In this document: positions 24,864 to 33,590 of the stretch, piece by piece
Layout: the number at the start of each line of letters is the position of its first letter
How positions within the stretch are numbered: the first letter of the stretch is position 1
Assembly: GCA_902766595.1 (NCBI GenBank)
Contig: CACXEJ010000014.1
Coordinates: 1-37,634, forward strand
Direction of reading: 5' to 3'
DNA: 37,634 bases
Source: Ruminococcus flavefaciens
GTDB lineage: Bacteria; Bacillota; Clostridia; Oscillospirales; Ruminococcaceae
Position numbers and translations under genes: made by a program
Notes under the pieces: model-generated
Seen by the model: only the letters and a program-made list of their open reading frames with translations
Told to the model about the DNA's origin: nothing
The model's database searches: none

Positions 24864-27190
24864 TGCTGCTGAAAAAACTTCTGCGTGATTCAAAGAAAAA
24901 CCTCTTTCCGATATTGTCGATAATAGTTTTATCGTTCAATGCAGTGGCGTGCTTTACAGGTATAACCAGCTCAAATTTAGGAACAGTCAGCGACAGGAAG
25001 AAGTACCACGAGGACACTGTCCTTGCTGATTACTGGATATACGGCGGATTTACCGCTGAACAGCTTGATGAGCTCAGAGAAAGTCCGTTGGTGGATAAGG
25101 CGCAGCTCAGAACTGAAATAGACACGGACACCGAGAATGGCAACCGTATATTCCTTTATGTCGAATACGAAAACGAAGTCAGCAAGCCTTATATCACTGA
25201 GGGGGAGGAATTTGCTCCTGAAAGTGATAATGGCATATGGCTCAATTCACGGTATGCTGAGGAAAACGATATCGCAGTGGGCGATGAATTCACGCTGAAA
25301 TATGAGAGTATCAGTATAACCCAGAAGATACGCGGACTTATTATGAGTCCTGAGTATGAATACTACAAGGCGGAGAATGATACAGAGCCGGATTTTTCAA
25401 ATATCGGCTTTGCATATATGCCGCTGAAAGCCTTCCCTGTGGAGGAATATATCCGTATAAAGAGCAGTGCTCTGAATGACGGTCAGGACATAAGCTCGCA
25501 GATGAAAATGGATCAGCTCGTTCTCACATCTGATGAGAGCGACATAAATGAGATAAGAAAACTTGCCGGCGAAAAGCTCAGCGGCTCATTTGTAAGCGTA
25601 CTTTCACGCAGCGAGGTACAGGGCATCAAAATGCTTGACGACGAGATACATCAGCACGAGATGTTCGCTTACATATTCCCGGCGATATTTGTTGTCATAG
25701 CACTTATGATAATGATAACCACAATGTCCCGTATCATTAATGAATCCCGTATGCAGATAGGTGCGATGAAGGCTCTCGGCATAAAACGAGAAAAGATAAT
25801 CAGACAGTATCTTGCGTTCAGTTTTCTGCTTTCTGCAATAGGCTGTGCTGCCGGACTTATCGGCGGTCCGACGCTTATCGGTTCACTTATGGGCAAGTTT
25901 ATGGCGCTTACATATACTATGCCTGAATGGAGCTGCGGCTATTCTCCCAGCTTCTTCATCGTTTCAGCCGGACTTGTTGCAGTTTGTGTATTCTCAGCAT
26001 ATATGAGCTGCCGGAAGATAATAAATACCCCTACAAGAGATATTCTCTATCCGAGGGCACCTAAAAAGGTCAAGAAGTGCATTTTTGAAAGGCTTCCTTT
26101 CTGGGAAAAGCTGAAATTCTCATTGCAGTACAATCTCCGTGATATGTCCAGAAACAAGGTTAGGAATCTGACTGTACTTGTGGGAATAATCGGAAGTATG
26201 CTGCTTACCGCTTCGGCTCTGGGCTGTCTTGATACCCTCGATAATATGAAGCGCTGGAACTTCGACGAGCTCCAGAAGTTTGAGTATCAGCTCAATTTCA
26301 ATTCTGATGTTAAACTGTCGGACAAAGAGTCGATCCGTGATGAACTTAACGGTGAACTTGTTATGAACGCCGGCATTGAGCTGAAAAAGGACAGCGACAG
26401 TAAGACTTACAACGCAAGCATCACCGTTACAGAGGGAAAAGGTCTATATAACGTGACTGATGAGGATACGAAGGTATATGAACTGAAAGACGGCGAGATA
26501 GCACTTACAAGCGTTATCGCAGAGAAAGCAGGTCTGAAAAAGGGCGACAGCTTCCTCTGGAAAGAGTACGGAAAAGATGAATGGATAAGCAGTACAGTCG
26601 GCAGCATAAGCAGAAGCATCGGAGTGCAGGGCATTTCTATGCTGAGATCGACCTATGAGTCAGCCGGCGGCGAGTTCAAACCGGATATGTGCGTCACTGA
26701 CGAAAATGCAGAGGAACGTTCATACAGTGCGGTAAAAAGCGTTTCTTCAAAGGCTGATCTTGAAAAATCATGGGATAACGGATTGCAGATGTATTATGTT
26801 GTAATCATAGTATTCATAATAATGACGATAACCATACTCTTCATCGTTATCTACAATTCCGCAGTTCTCTCGTTCAATGAGAGACAGAAGGAGTTTGCAA
26901 CGCTGAAGGTATGCGGTATCAAAAAGAGCATTCTCAGAAAGATAATGACTGCACAGAATATGTGGATGACTGCGCTTGGCTGCCTTATCGGTATGCCGTT
27001 CGGAAGGATAGTCCTGAACTATATGTTCACCTCAGGCGGAGACAGTCAGGATTTTGCGGTAAAGATATACCTCAGATCATATATCCTGAGTTTTATCTGC
27101 GTAACGCTGTTCTCATATCTTATAAATCTGTTCTTTGCAAGAACGCTCCGAAAGCTCAATATGCCTGAGTGTATGAAGGCTAATGAATAA
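24860..27190 (+). CDS. ABC transporter permease, duplicated FtsX/MacB type
   Basis: 776 residues. Hydrophobic segments near 13-33, 268-290, 315-340, 362-382, 437-457, 652-675, 705-725 and 748-770 suggest eight membrane spans: one anchor, a three-span FtsX unit, then a second anchor and a second unit. Large extracytoplasmic parts (about 35-265 and 460-645) separate them, as in MacB-like permeases with two FtsX domains in one chain. It needs the ATPase encoded just before, sharing the ATGA overlap. No periplasmic adaptor gene is nearby, as expected for a Gram-positive cell. It probably expels the cluster's product or gives self-resistance. A bacitracin-type detoxification module is another possibility, but the usual two-component system is not present. 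Confidence 0.9.
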   Translation: MMLLKKLLRDSKKNLFPILSIIVLSFNAVACFTGITSSNLGTVSDRKKYHEDTVLADYWIYGGFTAEQLDELRESPLVDKAQLRTEIDTDTENGNRIFLYVEYENEVSKPYITEGEEFAPESDNGIWLNSRYAEENDIAVGDEFTLKYESISITQKIRGLIMSPEYEYYKAENDTEPDFSNIGFAYMPLKAFPVEEYIRIKSSALNDGQDISSQMKMDQLVLTSDESDINEIRKLAGEKLSGSFVSVLSRSEVQGIKMLDDEIHQHEMFAYIFPAIFVVIALMIMITTMSRIINESRMQIGAMKALGIKREKIIRQYLAFSFLLSAIGCAAGLIGGPTLIGSLMGKFMALTYTMPEWSCGYSPSFFIVSAGLVAVCVFSAYMSCRKIINTPTRDILYPRAPKKVKKCIFERLPFWEKLKFSLQYNLRDMSRNKVRNLTVLVGIIGSMLLTASALGCLDTLDNMKRWNFDELQKFEYQLNFNSDVKLSDKESIRDELNGELVMNAGIELKKDSDSKTYNASITVTEGKGLYNVTDEDTKVYELKDGEIALTSVIAEKAGLKKGDSFLWKEYGKDEWISSTVGSISRSIGVQGISMLRSTYESAGGEFKPDMCVTDENAEERSYSAVKSVSSKADLEKSWDNGLQMYYVVIIVFIIMTITILFIVIYNSAVLSFNERQKEFATLKVCGIKKSILRKIMTAQNMWMTALGCLIGMPFGRIVLNYMFTSGGDSQDFAVKIYLRSYILSFICVTLFSYLINLFFARTLRKLNMPECMKANE

Positions 27191-27208
27191 TTATTGAGGT
27201 GGTTGTGT

Positions 27209-28612
27209 ATGAAAAAGTATTCAATGATGAATTTCCCAAAAAGTAAATTCTTTCCGCCCAAGCAGACAAATCTGAGGTGTGTCCCGGAGCTGTTTGTAAT
27301 GGTATATGACTATCTTGGAAAGCTCGGTATGAAAGAAATGATAAGGATGATGAACCTGTCATTCAGTATTCCGCTTGAAGGTCCGCTTGATACTTTAAGG
27401 CTTGAAAAGAGCTTACAGGATCTTTTCAGAGATGAGCCGATACTGAGAACATATATTTCAAAGGAAAAAGGCGGATACTACCTTGTTGAAAAGGATAACT
27501 ATGAATTTCATCTTCCGGTTTACGAAGTTGAAGGCAGAAACCGTATCGACAAGCTCGCAAAGGTCAAAGAAATGCTTGTTGAAGACGCAAAAAATGACCT
27601 GAGATACTTTGATCCTGATTATGAGCAGACGCAGTTCAAGCTGCTGAAACTTGATGAGAACTATCATGTTCTTATGTTTTTAGGTTCACATATCTACTAC
27701 GATTTCGGTGCATTCACCTCGCTTATAAGCCGTCTGATGAGATATTACAACGGTACGGAGACACCCGGAAAACGACTTGCGACATTCGGAGATTTTATTG
27801 AGGAGGAAACTGCTTTCCTGAAAAGCCCTGCCGGTCAGAAAGAGCTGCAATACTGGAAGGATGAGTTCTCGGATTATACCCGGCACAGACTCAGAAAGGA
27901 CAAGAAAAGCTCGGCTGATTGGAAGGAAGAGGATTCCATTGCGTTCTTTGAAAATGACTGGCTTGAAAGCATTGCAGCTCAGAACAAGACCAGCGTATTC
28001 AACACAATGATGCTTGCTGTTCAGATGGGATATGCAAAGGCTGTGGGCGATGCGGATTCAGCAGCGAATTATGTAATATCCAACAGGTCTGAGGAAAAAT
28101 ACCGGAATACCGCAGGTATGCTGATGCGTATCCTGAGCAGCAGATTAGTGATGAAGGACGATATGACTATTGCTGACCTGCAAAAGTATATGCGAAAGAA
28201 GATAGGCGAGGGTTATCTCAATCACCACGCAGCAGCAGATATGGTCTGCGACCTTCCGCTGCTCATAATCGATGAAAGTATGGGGGACATTGCAGGTGAT
28301 CTTTTGTTCAACGGCAAGCCTATTGACCTGCAGGCTGATCTTAATGTTGAAGCAATTATGCAGCTCTGCCAGAAAGATACAATAATGGTAATGATAATGC
28401 CGGCAGGTGATAAAAGATCAGTTAATTTAGTTGGAAATACCAAAAAGTACGGTCACTATTATAAGTCGATAAGGGATAATATCTGTCTCGCTCTCAGATT
28501 TATGGACCGCTATCCGGACAAGACCTTCGGTGAGTTTATGAGAAGTGATGTAACGCTGGAAACAGTTGATCTTATTGAAGATCCTGAGCAGATAGAGCTT
28601 ATAGCTATCTGA
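27209..28612 (+). CDS. Free-standing condensation-like acyltransferase
   Basis: 467 residues from the ATG at 27209; GAGGTGG precedes it, and a TTG five codons upstream is less likely. The protein resembles one condensation domain: MMNLSFSIPLEGPLD with DEPILRTYI at the start, GSHIYYDFGA as catalytic motif, and ELQYWKDEF after it. His161 and Asp165 of HHxxxDG are kept, but the first histidine is Ser160 and the glycine after the aspartate is Phe166. Such variants occur in acyltransferases that offload or transfer an acyl chain to an unusual acceptor as well as in inactive domains. It sits between the exporter and the second ketosynthase, three bases or so from each, so it is made with them. Its substrate is unknown. 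Confidence 0.78.
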   Translation: MKKYSMMNFPKSKFFPPKQTNLRCVPELFVMVYDYLGKLGMKEMIRMMNLSFSIPLEGPLDTLRLEKSLQDLFRDEPILRTYISKEKGGYYLVEKDNYEFHLPVYEVEGRNRIDKLAKVKEMLVEDAKNDLRYFDPDYEQTQFKLLKLDENYHVLMFLGSHIYYDFGAFTSLISRLMRYYNGTETPGKRLATFGDFIEEETAFLKSPAGQKELQYWKDEFSDYTRHRLRKDKKSSADWKEEDSIAFFENDWLESIAAQNKTSVFNTMMLAVQMGYAKAVGDADSAANYVISNRSEEKYRNTAGMLMRILSSRLVMKDDMTIADLQKYMRKKIGEGYLNHHAAADMVCDLPLLIIDESMGDIAGDLLFNGKPIDLQADLNVEAIMQLCQKDTIMVMIMPAGDKRSVNLVGNTKKYGHYYKSIRDNICLALRFMDRYPDKTFGEFMRSDVTLETVDLIEDPEQIELIAI

Positions 28613-28640
28613 CAGAGCAGATAATAAGAGGTGTGTGTGT

Positions 28641-31556
28641 ATGAAAAAGTATGATATAGCAGTTATCGGAATGAGCGGAAGATTTTCCGGCGCTGACAGT
28701 CTCAGCGGCTTCCGTGAGCTCCTTAAAAATAAAAAGTGTTCGGTTTCAGAGCTGCCGGAAAAGCGTATGCAGCTTATGGGACTTGACAGCAGCAAAAAAT
28801 ATATGAAGTGCGGATATATCGAGGATATCGACCTTTTCGACAACGAATTCTTCGATATAACCAACAGAGAAGCTCGTCTTATGAGTCCTGAGCAGAGAAT
28901 GAGCCTTGAACTTGTTGCCGAGACCATATACGATGCCGGTTACTCTCTTGAAAGCTTTCGCGGCGGGAACTGCGGCGTGTTTGTTGCAGGCGGTTCAAGC
29001 AGCTACAACAGCTTTATCCGGCGACAGAGCTCAACTTCAATAATAGGCAGCGAACCCTATATGCTCAGCGGACGCATCGGCTATATGTTTGATCTTCGCG
29101 GTGAGAATATCACATTCAATTCCGGTTGTTCATCGTCTGTTGCAGCACTGAATACAGCCTGCGAAAAGCTGCGCTGCGGAGATGTTGATCAAGCGGTAGT
29201 CGGCGGTGTTATTGCCTATGTTGAGCCTCTTGAAAGCGGCGACAATATGTATGATATACTTGGTATAATGTCTCCTGAGTATGAGCTTCACGCCTTTGAC
29301 GAGAAAGCTGACGGAACTGTTATTGGTGAGGGCGGCGGATACGTCCTTCTCAAAAGACTTGAAGATGCAGAGCGTGACCGCGACCATATCTACGGAGTTA
29401 TAAAGAACTGCAATGTCAACAGTGACGGCGGAAGATGCAGCAGCGTTTCTATGCCGAGCACAGATGCACAGCGTGATGTTGTTCTCAATGCGTGGAACGG
29501 CATTGATGTTTCTGAGCTGACTGAGATAGAAGGTCACGGCATTGGTGCTCTGCTTGGAGATGCAGTTGAAGCCGGCGGACTTGTTGATGCTATAAAAAAG
29601 CACGGTATATCTGATAAAAAACTGCTTCTCAGCTCGGTGAAATCCAATGTCGGTCATCTTGTCACAGCCTCCGGAATGTCCTCGTTCATCAAGGTAATGA
29701 TGGGCTATGAGAACGGCGAGACTTATCCTGTTGTTGGTATGGACAACCTCAGCAGTATGATACACTTTGAAGAAACAGGCATTGAGATACTTCACGATAC
29801 AAAGCGCTGGGATAAGAATGAGAAACGTATGACAGGTATAAGTTCATTCGGACTGAGCGGCTGCAATGCACATATGGTAGTTGAGAATTACCCTGTTGAA
29901 ACTAAAGAGGAAAAAAGAACAGTCAGACCTTTCAAGATTTCTGCACGTTCTGAAAGCGCACTCAGGACAATGTGTGATGTTCTCGGAAAGAAGCTTGCTG
30001 AGGGCGATATCTCAATGAGCGATGCAGCGTTCACGCTCAATGCCGGACGCGATGATCATTCATTCAGGACCGTCATAAATGCGGCTGATAAGAATGAATT
30101 GTGCCGCAAACTTTCAGACAATACCGCAGTATCAGAAAAGACAGAATACAAGGTAGTATTCGCTGCCAAGAACGATGGCGGCTTATCCGGTTATGACGAG
30201 ATCGCAGCAGAGTACCCGGCAATTGACCGATATCTCAGCGGTAATATCATTGACAGTGCTGTTGGCAGAAAAACTGCATTATACAGATTTATTGAGGCTA
30301 TCGGTGTAAAATGCAGTACAGCACTGGTGGACAAGGTGTTCAGAGCAGCACTTGATACTGCTGAGGGAAAAGGCAATGCGGCAGAGCTTGAAAAAGCTAT
30401 TTCTGAAAACCCGGTAAACAGTGATTATTCGGCATATAAGGCACAGATAGGCAAGCTTGCACAGAAGTACGGTAAGCTGCTCGTTATTGATCTTTCAGAC
30501 AGTGGAAGTCTCCTTGAACTGGACGGAAATAACGGCGTTAAGGTGGTGAATGTATCTTCTGCTGAAGGTATTGCAGAGCTTATAAAGCTCTGGTACTGTT
30601 CCGGAAACGATATAAAGTGGAATGAGCTTTACCGTGATACAACTGCTGAAAGGATATCACTTCCGGGCTATGCCTTTGAGAGAAAGCCCTTCTGGTTCAG
30701 GCTGGAAGCGCCTGAGACCGAACCGGTGAAAACGATACAGACTGTTACTGTCTCACCGCTGGCTAAGATGATACTTTCATCACAGAAGCTCAAAAAGATA
30801 TTCTATATGCACCGTGATAATGTCAGAGACGTTGATATCTCAAGTGCGCCCTATTCCGTACCGGCGTTCAAAAATGCCTTTTCTCCTGAGACCGGTGATA
30901 TTGATGCCGACTACAAGCTCGCTATGTATCGTATGCTTGTAAACAGCGGTATAACGCCCGATGCAGTTGTTGCTGATGATGCAGGAAAAGCTGAATACCG
31001 CTATCTTCGCGGCTGGACAGACCGTGATGTATTCATTGCTGAACTTGAAAGCGCAGCTTCTTATTCCGGCAGCAGCATTGAAGCCGTAAAGAATATCGCA
31101 GAAGGCAGCCTTGCAGTTGTTTTTGATCTCGGTCACAGCAGCAGCCTTAAAGAGCAGCTTGCAGATACAGGTATCATCGTTATGGATATGTCCTCGCCTA
31201 AGGATATGGAAGATGCTCTCTCGATGTACAAGGGAACGCTTGCTGAGGAAGGAACTGGCGAGAGTACATTTGCAGCTCCGGAGATTTCAGCGGCGCATAC
31301 TGATAAAGCTGATGAAATTGAGAAAACTCCTGAGCAGACAGCGGCTGAGAACTTCCTTGAAGAGGTATGGGGCAGATCGCTGGGACTTGAACAGGTCTCG
31401 CATACTGACAATTTCTTTGCTCTTGGCGGCAACTCGCTTATTATGCAGTCGATGTCAGGCGTCATCAATGAACATTTCAACAAGAGCTTTGATATATTTG
31501 AGCTTTACGACAATGAAACGATTGAGAAATTAGCTGCGGTTATACTGGCAGCGTAG
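28641..31556 (+). CDS. Ketosynthase with two acyltransferase-like relics and one ACP
   Basis: 971 residues from the ATG at 28641. The ketosynthase (1 to about 420) has Cys163 in SGCSSSV, His299 in GHGIGALLGDAVE and His339 in KSNVGHL. The triad is intact, although the second motif departs from the usual HGTGTxxGDPIE. From about 500 an acyltransferase-like segment begins (VVFAAKNDGG, then IGVKCSTALVDKVF at 554-567) without GHSxG, followed by the linker WNELYRDTTAERISLPGYAF. A second relic at about 755-860 has GITPDAVVADDAGK, again without the serine, and then FDLGHSSSL. An acyl carrier domain ends the chain (FFALGGNSL, Ser932). Extender units would have to come in trans, or the domain catalyses another condensation. 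The next gene encodes an acyl ligase. Confidence 0.85.
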   Translation: MKKYDIAVIGMSGRFSGADSLSGFRELLKNKKCSVSELPEKRMQLMGLDSSKKYMKCGYIEDIDLFDNEFFDITNREARLMSPEQRMSLELVAETIYDAGYSLESFRGGNCGVFVAGGSSSYNSFIRRQSSTSIIGSEPYMLSGRIGYMFDLRGENITFNSGCSSSVAALNTACEKLRCGDVDQAVVGGVIAYVEPLESGDNMYDILGIMSPEYELHAFDEKADGTVIGEGGGYVLLKRLEDAERDRDHIYGVIKNCNVNSDGGRCSSVSMPSTDAQRDVVLNAWNGIDVSELTEIEGHGIGALLGDAVEAGGLVDAIKKHGISDKKLLLSSVKSNVGHLVTASGMSSFIKVMMGYENGETYPVVGMDNLSSMIHFEETGIEILHDTKRWDKNEKRMTGISSFGLSGCNAHMVVENYPVETKEEKRTVRPFKISARSESALRTMCDVLGKKLAEGDISMSDAAFTLNAGRDDHSFRTVINAADKNELCRKLSDNTAVSEKTEYKVVFAAKNDGGLSGYDEIAAEYPAIDRYLSGNIIDSAVGRKTALYRFIEAIGVKCSTALVDKVFRAALDTAEGKGNAAELEKAISENPVNSDYSAYKAQIGKLAQKYGKLLVIDLSDSGSLLELDGNNGVKVVNVSSAEGIAELIKLWYCSGNDIKWNELYRDTTAERISLPGYAFERKPFWFRLEAPETEPVKTIQTVTVSPLAKMILSSQKLKKIFYMHRDNVRDVDISSAPYSVPAFKNAFSPETGDIDADYKLAMYRMLVNSGITPDAVVADDAGKAEYRYLRGWTDRDVFIAELESAASYSGSSIEAVKNIAEGSLAVVFDLGHSSSLKEQLADTGIIVMDMSSPKDMEDALSMYKGTLAEEGTGESTFAAPEISAAHTDKADEIEKTPEQTAAENFLEEVWGRSLGLEQVSHTDNFFALGGNSLIMQSMSGVINEHFNKSFDIFELYDNETIEKLAAVILAA

Positions 31557-31576
31557 TTTTCGGAGGGTGATACTAT

Positions 31577-33127
31577 ATGCAGACAGCTTCTTTGCTTGGA
31601 CAGAAAAAAGAGAAAACAGTCATTGACTATATATTTGAAAATGCTGAGGAACACGGAGACAAATCCGCTGTGACAGACCGCAAGACCACGCTTTCCTATG
31701 GTATGCTTGCGGAAAAAGTTCCTGTGATTGCAGGCTATATAAGGACTATCGGTGTAAAAAAGGGCGACAGAGTTATCATCGAAGCTGTTTCCGGCTGCGA
31801 TTACGTCCTTGTTTATCTTGCGTTACAGTATATCGGTGCAGTTACTGCGCCTGTCGAGCGCGGCATCAAGCCGGAACTTCTCGAATATCTTGCGGATATA
31901 ACAGATGCAGGCCTGTTTATCTGTCATACTGAGCTTTCTTCAGCAAAAGTGCGCTCTAAAACGTATTCCGACATTCTCAGAAATGCTGAGAGCTGGAATG
32001 TAAGTATAGCTGCGGATACCGGTGAAAAAGATTCGCCGAGTGAGATAATATTCACAACAGGTACGACCGGAAAGCCCAAAGCCTGCTTTCACACGATAAA
32101 AAACATCAGTGCCAATACTGAGAATACCGTTTCCGGAATGAATATGCTCGGCTCGGACTGCGTACTCATTCCTCTGCCGCTCAATCATTCGTTTGGTATG
32201 AGGGTACTCAGAGCCGTATTTGAGACAGGTGCTTCTGCAGTTGTTCAGAGCGGTGCGGTATTCTTCGATGCGATAAGGAAGAGTATCGCGGATAATCACT
32301 GCACAGCTATGGTATGCGTTGCGGCAACTATGGAGTCTATACTCCGTGAAGCAGGTGATGAAGCCGTGAAGGAGGTCTTCTACGGTCTGAGATATATCGA
32401 GTTCAGTGCCGGAGCAGCTCCTGTGCATCTCCGTGAAAAGCTCGTTGAGCTCCTGCCGGATACACATATCCACAATACATGGGGCTCGTCTGAAAGCGGC
32501 GGCTGTGTATTCATAGACGTTTCCGAACGTCCGGACAAGATGACTGCTCTTGGAAAAAGCATCGGCGGAACTATACTCGAAATGTGGTCAGATGAGAAAA
32601 ACGACTTTATCGACGAGTACGGTCCGGAGCATACAGGAAGGCTTGCTATATACGGCGATATGATATTCTCCGGCTACTGGAACCAGCCGGAGCTTTACAG
32701 CGATGCCGTAAGGGACGGCTGGCTCATAACAAAGGATATGGTGTGGCGCGACAAGGACGGCTATTTCTATATGCTCGGACGTGCTGACGATATCATCAAT
32801 GTGGGCGGAGAAAAGGTCGCTCCCTCCGAAATCGAGGAAATAGCCCAGAACATTAGTGATATAGGCGACTGTGCCTGTGTTGGCGTAGCTGATGAGGACG
32901 GAGTGCTTGGTCAGATACCGGTGCTGTTCTATACTGAAAGAGCCGGTGCAAAGGTGGATATCGAGAGGCTGAAGGGAGAATTTGCACGAAAGGTCGGACT
33001 TATGAAGGCTCCGCGCCATTTTGTAAGGCTTGATGAGATACCGCGCAATTATATGAAGAAAAAGGACTACAAGCTGCTGAAAAATGAGATATGGAAGAAG
33101 TATGAGGTAAGAGCCTATGCAGGATAA
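31577..33127 (+). CDS. Acyl-CoA ligase / free-standing adenylation enzyme
   Basis: 516 residues of the ANL superfamily. FTTGTTGKPKA (159-169) is the phosphate-binding loop, LPLNHSFGMRVL the substrate region, NTWGSSESGG the A5 motif, SGYWNQPELYSD and KDMVWRDKDGYFYMLGRADDIINVGGEKVAPSEIEE the hinge region. It activates a carboxylic acid as acyl-adenylate and passes it to CoA or to a carrier domain. The region around the catalytic lysine reads IPRNYMKKKDYKLL instead of the usual GKxxR pattern, so the lysine is probably one of that run. The sequence looks closer to fatty or aryl acyl-CoA ligases than to amino-acid domains. It may provide the starter for the adjacent KS-ACP protein. GGAGGG precedes the ATG. 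Confidence 0.87.
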   Translation: MQTASLLGQKKEKTVIDYIFENAEEHGDKSAVTDRKTTLSYGMLAEKVPVIAGYIRTIGVKKGDRVIIEAVSGCDYVLVYLALQYIGAVTAPVERGIKPELLEYLADITDAGLFICHTELSSAKVRSKTYSDILRNAESWNVSIAADTGEKDSPSEIIFTTGTTGKPKACFHTIKNISANTENTVSGMNMLGSDCVLIPLPLNHSFGMRVLRAVFETGASAVVQSGAVFFDAIRKSIADNHCTAMVCVAATMESILREAGDEAVKEVFYGLRYIEFSAGAAPVHLREKLVELLPDTHIHNTWGSSESGGCVFIDVSERPDKMTALGKSIGGTILEMWSDEKNDFIDEYGPEHTGRLAIYGDMIFSGYWNQPELYSDAVRDGWLITKDMVWRDKDGYFYMLGRADDIINVGGEKVAPSEIEEIAQNISDIGDCACVGVADEDGVLGQIPVLFYTERAGAKVDIERLKGEFARKVGLMKAPRHFVRLDEIPRNYMKKKDYKLLKNEIWKKYEVRAYAG

Positions 33128-33590
33128 CAGCAGTAAGTGGATATTTGCCGGTAAACGTAAGGAAAACTGCCGGCACAGGATATTCTGTCTGCCCTATGCC
33201 GGTTCGGGAGCTTCGCTTTATTCTGTGTGGGACAGTTTTTTCGGTGATGACATCGAGATATGTCCGGTGCAGCTCCCCGGCAGGGAAAATCGCCGCCGTG
33301 AGCCGCTTTGCAGCGATATTCAGGAGACGGCAGGCAGTATTGCTGAGGTCATAGCAGGTATGGCAGATGTACCGTTCTCGGTGTTCGGTTACAGTATGGG
33401 CGGAGTCATAGCCTATGAGACTGTGTTGAAGCTGAAAGCAGAACACAATATCGTTCCGCAATACCTTTTTATGGGAGCATCGTCAGTGTTCAGCGACAGG
33501 ACCGAGAAGATCAGCGAGCTTGATGATGAAGTACTTATAAGCTATCTTCGCTCTATATCCTTCGGAAATGTTCCTGCCGAGAACATATAG
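33117..33590 (+). pseudogene. Type II thioesterase, C-terminally truncated
   Basis: 157 residues against about 240 for the family. IFCLPYAGSGASLY, QLPGRENRR and the nucleophile elbow VFGYSMGG are present and normal, but the frame ends shortly after the lid region begins (DDEVLISYLRSISFG), so the catalytic aspartate and histidine are missing. It starts 11 bases inside the end of the ligase gene. The last 49 bases overlap, on the other strand, the end of a transporter gene that is itself cut short. The protein cannot be an active serine hydrolase as it stands. The rearrangement that removed its end marks the right edge of the cluster. Confidence 0.78.

Noticed and set aside
9314-33590. Siderophore biosynthesis, by analogy with pyochelin and yersiniabactin
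   Set aside because: Cy domains and cysteine-like pockets fit, but no salicylate synthase, no iron-uptake genes and no recognisable Fur site are present; kept only as a possibility.
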